64,000 bases of DNA from Pseudomonadota bacterium (GCA_021801025.1 JAJYYK010000001.1:248001-312000); one strand, 5' to 3'; counted from the first letter of the stretch, positions 26,891 to 34,766 are shown. A program made the numbers and translations. Notes: generated from the letters alone by a model not told the origin.

Positions 26891-28309
26891 ATGAATATCT
26901 TGAATTGGAACAAGAATTTCAATCGGTTGCGCGAGGCTGTTTCGACTCAAGCGCCTGTTGATCTGTGGCGCACAGCTGTGCAAAAGGTAACCTGGCAAGG
27001 GGTTTCGGTGGCATTGCTGGCGACGGTCAGTACCGTGGCATCAATGGATGCAGCCGCTGTGCCACTGTTTGCACGGCAGACCGGTCAAAACTGTCAGGCC
27101 TGTCATGCGGGTGGGCATTTCCCTGAATTGACGCCTTATGGTCGTATGTTCAAGTTAACCGGCTATACTTTGGGGCAACGGACCTCACTGCCCATCGCGG
27201 CGATGGCGGTGTTCACATCCACCTCAGTGAATGGTGGCACAGGGACCATGGCCAATGGTCAACCAACTTTTAATACCGCCAGCCTGTTCGCCGGTGGCAA
27301 GTTAACCGACAGCATCGGTATGCTGGCGCAATACACCTACAACAATTATCAAGATGGCACACAGTCAGGTCACATGGGATCTGATAACACCGATATTCGT
27401 TATGCGAAACATATTATCAATGACCAGACGGATCTGATTTTTGGCTTTGACGCCAACAACAACCCTGGGGTAGAAGATGTGTGGAACAGTTCTGGTGCGT
27501 GGGGTTATAACGTCGTACCAGGCAGTACCGGTACGGGAGCAAACCAGTTGCCTCTTCTTGCGGGAGGGTTGGCGCAGCAAGCAGTGGGTGCTGGCGCATA
27601 CCTGTACTGGAATAAAACCCTGTATGCGGAATTGTCAGGCTATCGTACTGGCGATGGGGTATTCTCTTTCCTGACACAACAACAAGGCGGTCAGGGTGCT
27701 TACCTTCAGGGTACAAACCCTTACGTCCGTTTGGCGTTGACGCATGACTGGGGCACCAGCAATGCGATGATCGGTTACACCTATTTTGATGCCAATGTGT
27801 ATGAGCAACCAGCGGGACTCTATAGTGGTCCTGGTACCTATGGCAACACGGGTGGCCCTGTCGATGAACACCGCGACAACATGGTGGATTTCCAGTACCA
27901 GTATCTGCTGGATCCGAATGTCTTCACTTTTGATGCAGCGTACACCAATGAGCAGATTTTTTACGGTTCTGGTGGGCTCGGCGGAGCTGGCGGTACTTCA
28001 GACAGCATCAATGAATTTCAGGCCAAAGCAAACTATACCTACCAAGCCCATTATGGGGTCTCGCTGAGCTATTTTAATGTTACTAATACGGACAACAATG
28101 GTCTGAATGCAGCGGCTACTTGCGGCGGCTCAGGACCTGCAGGCGTCGGGCAGTGCGGTACGGAAGGATGGACCCCGGATATATATTTCATGCCAGTACA
28201 AAATGTCCGGATTGGTCTTCAGTACACCCTCTTTAACCGTGCTTACGGCACGACGGTGAATGCCACGGCGAATAACACCACGATGCTTTACGCCTGGACG
28301 GTATTTTAA
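26891..28309 (+). CDS. Cyc2-like fused monohaem cytochrome and outer-membrane porin
   Basis: 472 residues. A long polar N-terminal stretch, a hydrophobic signal core at ~37-52, and mature start near AAAVPLFARQTG. One haem motif CQACH at residues 68-72, followed by GGHFPELTPYGRMFKLTGYT. This string (FARQTG-x2-CxxCH then P-x-L-T-P-x-G-R-x-F-K) is the cytochrome-domain signature I know from Cyc2 fused cytochrome-porins. The remaining ~370 residues alternate polar and aromatic residues with Gly/Asn-rich turns and end in Trp-Thr-Val-Phe, as in outer-membrane beta barrels. Start chosen at MNILNW, six bases after GGGAGG. A dihaem cytochrome gene follows. Related non-iron cytochrome-porins exist, so the electron donor is inferred. 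Confidence 0.82.
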   Translation: MNILNWNKNFNRLREAVSTQAPVDLWRTAVQKVTWQGVSVALLATVSTVASMDAAAVPLFARQTGQNCQACHAGGHFPELTPYGRMFKLTGYTLGQRTSLPIAAMAVFTSTSVNGGTGTMANGQPTFNTASLFAGGKLTDSIGMLAQYTYNNYQDGTQSGHMGSDNTDIRYAKHIINDQTDLIFGFDANNNPGVEDVWNSSGAWGYNVVPGSTGTGANQLPLLAGGLAQQAVGAGAYLYWNKTLYAELSGYRTGDGVFSFLTQQQGGQGAYLQGTNPYVRLALTHDWGTSNAMIGYTYFDANVYEQPAGLYSGPGTYGNTGGPVDEHRDNMVDFQYQYLLDPNVFTFDAAYTNEQIFYGSGGLGGAGGTSDSINEFQAKANYTYQAHYGVSLSYFNVTNTDNNGLNAAATCGGSGPAGVGQCGTEGWTPDIYFMPVQNVRIGLQYTLFNRAYGTTVNATANNTTMLYAWTVF

Positions 28310-28316
28310 TGACCTT

Positions 28317-28351
28317 TCGGGTCACGTGACTGATACGATAACGTGACCCGA
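28317..28351 (+). other. Hairpin between the Cyc2-like and c4 genes
   Basis: Eleven-base perfect arms TCGGGTCACGT (28317-28327) and ACGTGACCCGA (28341-28351) with a 13-base loop, starting eight bases after the Cyc2-like stop. There is no T-run, so it is more likely an mRNA processing or stability element than a terminator. Confidence 0.65.
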
Positions 28352-28378
28352 CTTTAAACTGAATTGGGAGAAATGACG

Positions 28379-29032
28379 ATGAACAAAGCAATCCTTTCAG
28401 CCGTGTTGGGGGCTGCGCTACTGGCGACAGGGTGTAGCAACCTGCAATCCAACACAGCATCTATCCGCGATTTGAACGACCCCAGCGTATCCGGCCATGT
28501 ACTCGCGGAACAAGTGTGCAGTATGTGTCACGGCGTGGGCGGCAACTCAATCAACCCGACTTTTCCGCGTTTGGCAGGGCAGCAACCCGCATATCTGGTT
28601 GAGCAGTTAAAAGCCTTTCGTTCGCATGACCGCAGCGACGTGGCTGGCTATCAATACATGTGGGGCATTGCCCGCAGTCTGACCAACAAACAGATTGATG
28701 AGTTGGCGCAATATTACAAGGGGCAAATCCCGGTTCCCGGTCAGGCGAAAAACGCTGGCCTGGTCGCGCAGGGTGATGCGATTTTCCATAATGGTGTCGA
28801 GGCGACCGGCGTACCGGCCTGTGCTTCGTGTCATGGTCCTCAAGGCCACGGACATGATGGTTTCCCACGCCTTGCCTCACAACATCAGGATTACCTCCTG
28901 AAACAACTGAGTGTGTTTAAACACACCAATGACCGTTATACGGGCCTGGGTACGATGATGTCTCCAGTGGCGTATAACTTGTCAGGGGATCAGGCACGGG
29001 AAGTGGCCGCTTACCTGTCTTCCCAGCCTTGA
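28379..29032 (+). CDS. Dihaem cytochrome c4-type lipoprotein
   Basis: 217 residues. Lipoprotein signal with LLATGC at ~14-19. Two class I cytochrome c domains: haem motif CSMCH at ~47-51 with FPRLAGQQPAYLVEQL after it, and CASCH at ~146-150 with FPRLASQHQDYLLKQL after it. The axial Met residues are likely those in YMWGIAR and GTMMSPVA. This tandem c4 layout matches Cyc1 of Acidithiobacillus and c4 oxidase donors. GGGAG lies eight bases before this ATG. It would take electrons in the periplasm, here held on a membrane by lipid. Transcribed with the Cyc2-like gene, 69 bases downstream. Confidence 0.9.
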   Translation: MNKAILSAVLGAALLATGCSNLQSNTASIRDLNDPSVSGHVLAEQVCSMCHGVGGNSINPTFPRLAGQQPAYLVEQLKAFRSHDRSDVAGYQYMWGIARSLTNKQIDELAQYYKGQIPVPGQAKNAGLVAQGDAIFHNGVEATGVPACASCHGPQGHGHDGFPRLASQHQDYLLKQLSVFKHTNDRYTGLGTMMSPVAYNLSGDQAREVAAYLSSQP

Positions 29033-29101
29033 TTGGGTAGGGGTTTCGCCAGCACAGGTGATTTGTTGGTGATGTTGGTGTAACCCCGCTGGTTTTATCT
29101 G

Positions 29102-29140
29102 AATGCGCTGTGCAAGGAAAGCTTGCGCAGCGCATTTTTT
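29102..29140 (+). terminator. Intrinsic terminator after the c4 gene
   Basis: Fifteen-base stem (29102-29116 with 29122-29136, one G-T pair), loop GAAAG, and a run of T to 29140. It closes the Cyc2-like/c4 transcript 70 bases after the c4 stop. Confidence 0.9.
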
Positions 29141-29161
29141 ATGCTATTGCTTTCCTGCATT

Positions 29162-29208
29162 AAAGTAACATATACTTTCTCACAATGACCATTTATGATA
29201 AAGTATAT
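29162..29208. promoter_or_regulatory. Palindromic operator sites upstream of hipBA
   Basis: AAAGTA-acata-TACTTT (29162-29178) and ATATACTTT ... AAAGTATAT (29170-29178 and 29200-29208) overlap and end four bases before the hipB ATG. HipB-type antitoxins bind such AT-rich palindromes to repress their own operon. Confidence 0.65.
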
Positions 29209-29211
29209 ATC

Positions 29212-29589
29212 ATGTCTAAATCATCCTTGGCACTCACTTCATTCCCACCTGAGGCAGCCAGTTCCCTGATCACACTTGGAGAGCAGCTTGCCTTGGCTCG
29301 TCTCCGCCGGAACGAATCCCAGCGGCAATGGGCGATACGAATTGGGGTATCCGTGCCAACATTGATTCGTATGGAGCGTGGAGATCCAAGTGTCAGTATC
29401 GGTGTTTACACCACGGCGCTATGGTTACTTGGGTTATCCAGTGCCTTGGGCGAATTGGCCAACCCGGTCAAGGATTTGGGGGCATTGGAAGCCGTTATTC
29501 GGGAAACTAACCGTATTCGCGCCACACGAAAACAGGCATCTAAAACGGCTCAAATGGGTAAAGTGGCTAAAAACCATGCAAAACCATAA
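29212..29589 (+). CDS. hipB: HipB-like helix-turn-helix antitoxin
   Basis: 125 residues. An XRE-type helix-turn-helix at ~23-80 (LGEQLALARLRRNESQRQWAIRIGVSVPTLIRMERGDPSVSIGVY is split over its helices), followed by a basic tail rich in Lys. It neutralises HipA and represses the pair. Start set at MSKSSL; an ATG nine codons earlier lies inside the operator. It overlaps hipA by 14 bases. Confidence 0.85.
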   Translation: MSKSSLALTSFPPEAASSLITLGEQLALARLRRNESQRQWAIRIGVSVPTLIRMERGDPSVSIGVYTTALWLLGLSSALGELANPVKDLGALEAVIRETNRIRATRKQASKTAQMGKVAKNHAKP

Positions 29590-30820
29590 CCCAATACAGG
29601 GCAATACACTTTACCTTTGGTATCTGGGGCATCCTGTTGCCCCTATCCTGGTGGGCGATCTGAATCTTGTGATGTCTGCGCGGGGCGTTTCGTTGAGATA
29701 TGATGCGGGCTGGTTGAATACTGGTTTTCCGTTGAGCGAAGACCTACCGCTGGTGGATATCGAGTTCTTTCCCCGGGAAAAAGACACAGCAGCTGGCGCG
29801 GTAGACGATGCCAGGCCGGACAGGTGGGGTGAAAAGATCATTCGTTTGCTTGATCGCCCGGCACGATTATCCATTTTGGAATTTCTGTATTACACGGGAG
29901 ATGATCGGTTTGGCGCATTGGGGGTTTCTACGTCCAGGGAAGTTTACCTTCCCCGTCATATTGGGCCATTGCCGCAGCTTTCCGATGTTGACGCCGTTCA
30001 CACGGTAGTGCGCAAAGTGATGGCAGGCGAACAGATCGGGGAACGCTGCAAACGATTGATTGCTCCAGGCGTAACCATGGGGGGCGCGCGGCCTAAAGCA
30101 CTGTTTCAATTAGATGGGGCTGAGTGGATATTGAAATTTGCAGAAGAAGAGATGTCTTCTGAGTCCTTGATTGAGCATGCTGCCATGACTTTGGCCGCGA
30201 AGGCGGAGATCAATGTGGCAGTTACCCGTCCGATCAAACTTGAGAAGGGTGTCGCTGTTGCCATTAAACGATTTGACCGGTTTAATAACAAGTTGCGGCG
30301 GCATGTGCTTTCCGCCAATGTGGCATTCAAGGCGGCTGGCGTGGAGATCAGCTATCCAAATTTGTCCTTGTTGCTCCGCCGCAAGGGTGTGGCGGAGGAC
30401 CAACTGTATACGAGCCAGATGCATGAATTATTTCGTCGATTGATTTTTAATATTCTTATCGACAATACTGATGATCATGAAAAAAACCATGTCTTACTAG
30501 TCACGGATTCTCAGCATTATGAGTTGGCACCAGCGTTTGATGTGCTGCCTGTGAGCCACTCACTCGGGTATCAGGCGATGGTGGTTGGCAAGCAAGGTGC
30601 AGAATCAACCATCGACAATGCGCTTTCGATGGCGACGGCTTACTGGCTTACACCCCAAGCCGCTGTGGATGAAGCGCGGAAAGTGGCGCGGGTTGTGGAC
30701 TCGTGGCAAAATCACTTCGCTGAAAAAGGGCTTGGCGCTGCGGTTCTGGACGCTTTGTCGACACATATTGACCGGCCATTTTTGCTGAAACAGCGCCAGG
30801 CACTGCTTCAACAGGCCTAA
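29576..30820 (+). CDS. hipA: HipA-type serine/threonine kinase toxin
   Basis: 414 residues. N-terminal HipA_N part (YLWYLGHPVAPILVGDL), the MGGARPKAL activation-loop segment at ~165, the catalytic loop FNILIDNTDDHEKNH near 300 and LAPAFDVLPV after it. The Asp in DNTDDH and Asp in FDV are the expected catalytic and metal-binding residues, so the kinase appears intact. In E. coli HipA phosphorylates glutamyl-tRNA synthetase and causes persistence; the target here is unknown. The start overlaps hipB. A longer frame upstream lies inside hipB and is discarded. Confidence 0.87.
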   Translation: MQNHNPIQGNTLYLWYLGHPVAPILVGDLNLVMSARGVSLRYDAGWLNTGFPLSEDLPLVDIEFFPREKDTAAGAVDDARPDRWGEKIIRLLDRPARLSILEFLYYTGDDRFGALGVSTSREVYLPRHIGPLPQLSDVDAVHTVVRKVMAGEQIGERCKRLIAPGVTMGGARPKALFQLDGAEWILKFAEEEMSSESLIEHAAMTLAAKAEINVAVTRPIKLEKGVAVAIKRFDRFNNKLRRHVLSANVAFKAAGVEISYPNLSLLLRRKGVAEDQLYTSQMHELFRRLIFNILIDNTDDHEKNHVLLVTDSQHYELAPAFDVLPVSHSLGYQAMVVGKQGAESTIDNALSMATAYWLTPQAAVDEARKVARVVDSWQNHFAEKGLGAAVLDALSTHIDRPFLLKQRQALLQQA

Positions 30821-30865
30821 AAACGGCAAGTCAGATCAAAACAGGGCTTCACATTGGAGTACGCC

Positions 30866-32269
30866 ATGCAAACAAAAATTTTAGACCATGTCGATTGCCT
30901 GATTATCGGATCTGGCGGCGGGGGTTACCCGGCAGCTTTTTTTCTTGCCAAATCCGGTTTAACCGTGCTGATGGTCGACCTCATCGGGAATTTGGGCGGC
31001 AATTGTCTGGCTGAAGGGTGCGTGCCTTCCAAAGCCATCCGTGAGGCGGCACTGGTGCGCGGATTGGCAGATAAATTCACCGGCTTTGGTCTGCGTGGCG
31101 CCAAGCCCGATGTGGATTGGCGTGCAGTGATGGCTCATAAAGATCGCGTACAAAACATGCGCTACACCCAACACCGTGAAGACATCGAATCGAACGCAGT
31201 CGTTTTCCTGCAGGCCGAGGCGAGCATCCTGTCCGCTGACACCGCGTGCTTGCACACCCCGGATGGCAAGGAACGCCAGTGTCGTTTTCGTCACCTGATT
31301 TTGGCCACCGGCTCGCGCCCGGCGAGTTTAGCCATTCCGGGCGCAGAACTGGCCTTTACTTCACATGACTTGTTCCGTTTGGGTGCAGATTTGCCGCAAC
31401 CCAGGCACTTGGTCATTATTGGCGGAGGTTATATCGGGGTGGAGTCCGCCTCCATGCTGCAAGGTTTGGGTACCGAAGTGACCCTGCTGGAGCATTCCTC
31501 ACAATTGTTGCGTGGCTTTGATTCGGAGTTGTCCAGCCACCTGTATAGCGGCCTGAGTCAGCGGGTGCGTATTGAACTCTCGGCTGATGTATTGGGCATT
31601 CAGCGCACGGGTACAGATTTGACCGTCAATTACAGCCAGAATGGACAGACACTGGCTGTACAAGGCGATGCCGTGCTGATGGCGACAGGGCGAGCACCTG
31701 TGTTGCCAAAGGGAGTTGAGCATCTGACGCTACGCATGGAACGCGGGTATGTGGTGGTCGATGCCAGCCTGCGCACGAGCAACCCGCAAGTGTGGGCACC
31801 GGGTGATGTCAATGGCCGCAGCATGCTGTTTCACTCTGCTGTCCGGCAAAGTCTGGTGGCTGCGCACTGCATCGTGGCCGGTGGTCAGGCCGTGGATCGC
31901 ATGCGCTTCGATGCTGTACCGATGACAGTGTTCACCGAACCGGAACTTGCACATGTGGGGCTGACCGCTGAACAGGCTGAAGCTGCATTCGGTAAAGAGG
32001 CAGTGCTGGTGACGCGTTATGCCTACGCAACAGACTCCCGCGCACAGATCTACCATGACACACAGGGTTTCATTAAACTGGTGTTTGACCTGCGTAATGG
32101 GGTGCTCCTGGGCGCGCAGATCGGCGGTATGGATGCAGCGCAACTGATTGCTCCGCTGGCGCTGGCCATCGAACAGGGTTTGGGCGCCGATGCACTGGCG
32201 AACACGGTATTCCCTCATCCCATGCTGAGCGAGGGTATTAACCAGGCTGCCCGAAAATTTCGCCCTTGA
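30866..32269 (+). CDS. Dihydrolipoamide dehydrogenase-like flavoprotein
   Basis: 467 residues of the FAD/NAD(P) disulfide reductase family. FAD motif IIGSGGGGYPAAF (~13-25), redox disulfide GGNCLAEGCVPSK (~44-56), NAD motif IIGGGYIGVESA (~180), and a second FAD motif APGDVNG (~307). The C-terminal dimer part ends with the catalytic His-Glu pair in HPMLSEG. Both redox cysteines are present. No lipoyl enzyme complex gene is adjacent, so the disulfide substrate is uncertain; mercuric reductase-type C-terminal cysteines are absent. GGAG precedes the ATG by six bases. Confidence 0.87.
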   Translation: MQTKILDHVDCLIIGSGGGGYPAAFFLAKSGLTVLMVDLIGNLGGNCLAEGCVPSKAIREAALVRGLADKFTGFGLRGAKPDVDWRAVMAHKDRVQNMRYTQHREDIESNAVVFLQAEASILSADTACLHTPDGKERQCRFRHLILATGSRPASLAIPGAELAFTSHDLFRLGADLPQPRHLVIIGGGYIGVESASMLQGLGTEVTLLEHSSQLLRGFDSELSSHLYSGLSQRVRIELSADVLGIQRTGTDLTVNYSQNGQTLAVQGDAVLMATGRAPVLPKGVEHLTLRMERGYVVVDASLRTSNPQVWAPGDVNGRSMLFHSAVRQSLVAAHCIVAGGQAVDRMRFDAVPMTVFTEPELAHVGLTAEQAEAAFGKEAVLVTRYAYATDSRAQIYHDTQGFIKLVFDLRNGVLLGAQIGGMDAAQLIAPLALAIEQGLGADALANTVFPHPMLSEGINQAARKFRP

Positions 32270-32295
32270 GACTGCTATTGAGTTGATCGTCCAGC

Positions 32296-32409
32296 TTATG
32301 CGTGACCAAAAAACATCATGGCAAGCACAGCAAGCACAGCGGCACCCAAACAAACCATGCTGATAATAAACAAAACGTGACGGGTTTTATTGCTGACAGT
32401 TACCACCAT
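32296..32409 (-). CDS. 37-residue single-span membrane protein
   Basis: ATG at 32409, TAA at 32296. The protein has a short basic N-terminus (VSNKTRH), one hydrophobic helix of ~22 residues with Ala/Val/Leu/Met, and ends FFGHA. AAAGGGG lies directly upstream (3-6 bases, depending on whether ATG or the following GTG starts). It is convergent with the flavoprotein gene, 26 bases away. Size and layout are those of small subunits of membrane complexes, but no family is recognised. Confidence 0.55.
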   Translation of the reverse strand: MVVTVSNKTRHVLFIISMVCLGAAVLAVLAMMFFGHA

Positions 32410-32784
32410 ATACCCCTTTGCTTCGTGCCGATATTTCGGCCTGGATGAAAAAATGAGACAGTCTGTCACAATGTGCTCATCTGTCTGGATAAATTGATTT
32501 GGGTGTGCCCAATAGCAGTTTTGCAGTATAGCACCGGGGTGTCGGTATCGACCAGTTTCAGTACATACATCATGTATTTTTGCGTTGCGTGAAGGCTGTC
32601 ATTTAAGGAAGCGATGAATTATTCGTCATCCCCGAGAAAGCGGGGGGGCCCGTACCCTGTTTTAGCTGGGTTCCCGTCTTCGCGGGAAAGAAGAAGCCGA
32701 ATAAAGCAGTGTCTCCTTAACGAATCGATGCAACATGTATAATTTGGGTTAAAATCACTGCTTAACAAAAAAATTTTAATTGAC
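32410..32784. other. 375-base gap with REP-like hairpins
   Basis: No coding frame is convincing. It contains the repeat at 32622-32690 and an AT-rich stretch just before the start at 32785. It also includes TTAACGAATCGATGCAACATG (32717-32737), close to a sequence at 4678-4699. Confidence 0.5.
32622..32690. repeat. Pair of REP-like hairpins
   Basis: CGTCATCCCCGAGAAAGCGGGGG (32625-32647) forms one hairpin; TTCCCG-tcttcg-CGGGAA (32671-32688) forms a second. The wording CGTCATCCCCG...AAAGCGGGG is that of the widespread GTCATTCCCGCGAAAGCGGGAA-type repeats of proteobacteria. Confidence 0.65.
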
Positions 32785-33531
32785 ATGAATAAATCCGTAT
32801 CGCAAAAGATGACTGGCGGGGCTCTGACAGCTGGAAAGCCGGGTTCAGTCCATAAACAGGCACAGGATCAGCTCAAGGCATTAAAAAACGGACTGAATTT
32901 GTCTGATGAAACCATGGCGAACGCGATCGGGGTACCCTTGCCTCAGCTGGTGGTGATGCTTTATGGCCCACCTGCCAGAATTCCGGCAAAGATCGCTTCA
33001 AAAATCAGGGTATTAGAGTCCCTTAACGCTTCACGCAACAGCGATCCGGAAATCATTGAAGACGACACATCTGATGAACCGCAACCATCTGTATCTCTAC
33101 GCCCAGACCAGCAAGAGTTAATGGCGCTGCAGAAATCACTGGGTTTGACGCACGATGACCTCGCTCGTATTGCGGGAATTCCGCGCTCACGGATGATGAC
33201 CTACGTGTACGGGCGTACCCGTTCCATTCCTTCAGCAGTGCTGGACGCGCTCCGGCAAGTGCGCGATCAGAAGAAAACGGATGACAATCCTTACCTGTTT
33301 GATGCCATTAAGGAGATGGAAGGCAGCCTGCCGGAATTTGTTGCCCGTTGGCAAGCCCGGCTGAATATTAAACCCGATGATCTGGTTGAGACGGGCAAAG
33401 CCATGGGGGTTTCAAAATCCACCTTGCTACGCTGGATGGAAGGTCATTGTAGCACCCGACCTTCATTTATCCGGAAATGCCTCACGGCACTGCATGAATA
33501 CGAGCAGAAAAAAATGTGTGCTGCTGAGTGA
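32785..33531 (+). CDS. Protein with three tandem HTH-like repeats
   Basis: 248 residues built of three divergent units at about 30-78, 112-160 and 188-238. Units one and two share the frame LxxLxxxLxLxxxxMAxxxGIPxxxLxxxxYGxxxxIPxxIxxxIRxLx; unit three keeps WQARLxIxPDDLxxxGxAMGVSKxTLLRWMEG. Each reads as a small XRE/Cro-like helix-turn-helix domain. The linkers are acidic (residues 82-100) or short. Such a layout suggests a DNA-binding protein contacting several sites, but I recognise no named family. It stands alone, with IS relics and a toxin-antitoxin pair downstream on the other strand. Confidence 0.7.
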   Translation: MNKSVSQKMTGGALTAGKPGSVHKQAQDQLKALKNGLNLSDETMANAIGVPLPQLVVMLYGPPARIPAKIASKIRVLESLNASRNSDPEIIEDDTSDEPQPSVSLRPDQQELMALQKSLGLTHDDLARIAGIPRSRMMTYVYGRTRSIPSAVLDALRQVRDQKKTDDNPYLFDAIKEMEGSLPEFVARWQARLNIKPDDLVETGKAMGVSKSTLLRWMEGHCSTRPSFIRKCLTALHEYEQKKMCAAE

Positions 33532-33655
33532 AAGGCTCGTTAGGTCTCATTCATAAACCCCCGAATTTTTCACGGGCAATAAATTAGAGTTTGCTTATGC
33601 ATCAAAACAGCATCGCATGTTTTGACTAAAACCAGCTCAATCTTGCTATCTCGCG

Positions 33656-33958
33656 TCAAAATTTATTATTTATTTTAATCAATAAGTTGAGTTTGTCATG
33701 ATCTGACTCAATTCGATTGTCCAAATACTTGACCTGCCTTTGTATCAAATCCTCTGGGCAGATGCCTTCTTTCTTCAGCGCTTCCAGCGCAGGTGCGTAT
33801 TAGATCATCCAATGGTATATCGTCGTATGATCAACCATCATATCGCGCTCGAACATAATTTCTTCCAAATCACGATAACTGATTCCAGAGCGACAATATC
33901 AGCGAACACAGTTCAATATCAGGCCACCTTCAAAATGACACCATTTGAAATCATTCAT
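33656..33958 (-). pseudogene. IS6-family transposase relic with two stops and an internal deletion
   Basis: Reading frame from ATG at 33958 to TGA at 33656 with two internal stops. The first part (FKWCHFEGGLIL, then YCRSGISYRDLEEIM, VDHTTIYHWM) matches the N-terminus of IS6/IS26-type transposases. The last part (ALEALKKEGICPED, RQVKYLDNRIESDHDKL) matches their C-terminal third. The middle with most of the DDE catalytic core is missing, so the element is dead. Confidence 0.8.
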
Positions 33959-34049
33959 CGTCTACCACCTATCAACATGATTCGAGTATCATCTCAGCAT
34001 CATGGATTGTTTGCAACAGAGCCTGATTTCCTGGTATTCCGGGTGAGCA

Positions 34050-34472
34050 TCACATGACTGACCATGGATTCAGTAAATCCACTGGCGTATTAGAAAAATC
34101 ACGAACATTTCTCGTTACCAGGCAGAATGAGTGTTCAATAGCGGTTGCCGCAATGATTGAATCAAAAGCGGCAATCGGCTTGCCAATGGCTTCTGCCTTC
34201 GCGCACATTTCCGCCCAGGTATGTGCAGTATCGCGCGTGAATGGCAACACTCGCTCATCAAATCCTGCTTCCAGTTGTTGTATCCAAATAGTTAAATCGC
34301 TCCTGCGACGGGAGGGTATGAGCTTTGCAATACCACGATGAAGCTCGGCAATCGTCATTGCACTAACGTGAAGTTCATGTTCTTTGCGCTCAGCCATCCA
34401 TGCAAGCACGGTGGGGTCAGGTGCTGTCTTTACCAACTCTGAAAATACGCAAGTATCGAGGAGGTACTTCAA
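34050..34472 (-). CDS. vapC: PIN-domain ribonuclease toxin (VapC/FitB type)
   Basis: 140 residues. Acidic active-site residues are in place: LLDTCVFSEL at the N-terminus, SAMTIAELHRGI at ~38, FDSIIAATA at ~103 and LVTRNVRDF at ~117. Such toxins cut RNA, commonly initiator tRNA or rRNA. The start is a TTG overlapping the antitoxin stop (TTGA), which would keep toxin yield below antitoxin. GGAGG lies a few bases upstream. Confidence 0.87.
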   Translation of the reverse strand: MKYLLDTCVFSELVKTAPDPTVLAWMAERKEHELHVSAMTIAELHRGIAKLIPSRRRSDLTIWIQQLEAGFDERVLPFTRDTAHTWAEMCAKAEAIGKPIAAFDSIIAATAIEHSFCLVTRNVRDFSNTPVDLLNPWSVM

Positions 34473-34711
34473 AGTGTTAAATCCCGAATTGACTCATACG
34501 TACGTTCCATGTCCAGCGGTTCACCTCGTGGAGCACCAAGCAGCGTCTTGAGTAAGCCAGGAGCACCCGTCATGCGACGATAGTCCAGAGCAGAAAGAAT
34601 GACGACCGCGTCTTGCCCTCGTCGCGTAACCATCTGCGGCCCCTCACTAAGGGTAAGGTCAACAACCTCGCTGAAACGGCTTTTTGCTTCTTGTAATTGC
34701 CATGTGTGCAT
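34469..34711 (-). CDS. vapB: Phd/YefM-type antitoxin
   Basis: 80 residues. The N-terminal Phd/YefM DNA-binding fold is visible in WQLQEAKSRFSEVVDLTLSEGPQMVTRRGQ (split over helix 1, helix 2 and the strand), followed by AVVILSALDYRRM; the C-terminal tail should wrap the toxin. Start taken as the second of two ATGs, six bases after AGGAG. A CTAGTC direct repeat lies just upstream. Confidence 0.85.
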   Translation of the reverse strand: MHTWQLQEAKSRFSEVVDLTLSEGPQMVTRRGQDAVVILSALDYRRMTGAPGLLKTLLGAPRGEPLDMERTYESIRDLTL

Positions 34712-34724
34712 CATTTTCTCCTGC

Positions 34725-34739
34725 CTAGTCTGTCTAGTC
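34725..34739. promoter_or_regulatory. Possible antitoxin-binding repeat
   Basis: CTAGTC-TGT-CTAGTC, a direct repeat with three-base spacer, 14 bases before the antitoxin start. A position and form expected for autoregulation; not proven. Confidence 0.35.
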
Positions 34740-34766
34740 ATATTGTCGGTTAGGTGCTTTATAAAG

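Noticed and set aside
30866-32269. Mercuric reductase
   Set aside because: No C-terminal cysteine pair and no other mer genes; the catalytic His-Glu of lipoamide-type enzymes is present.
33740-34057. 105-codon plus-strand frame
   Set aside because: It is the opposite strand of the IS6 transposase relic.
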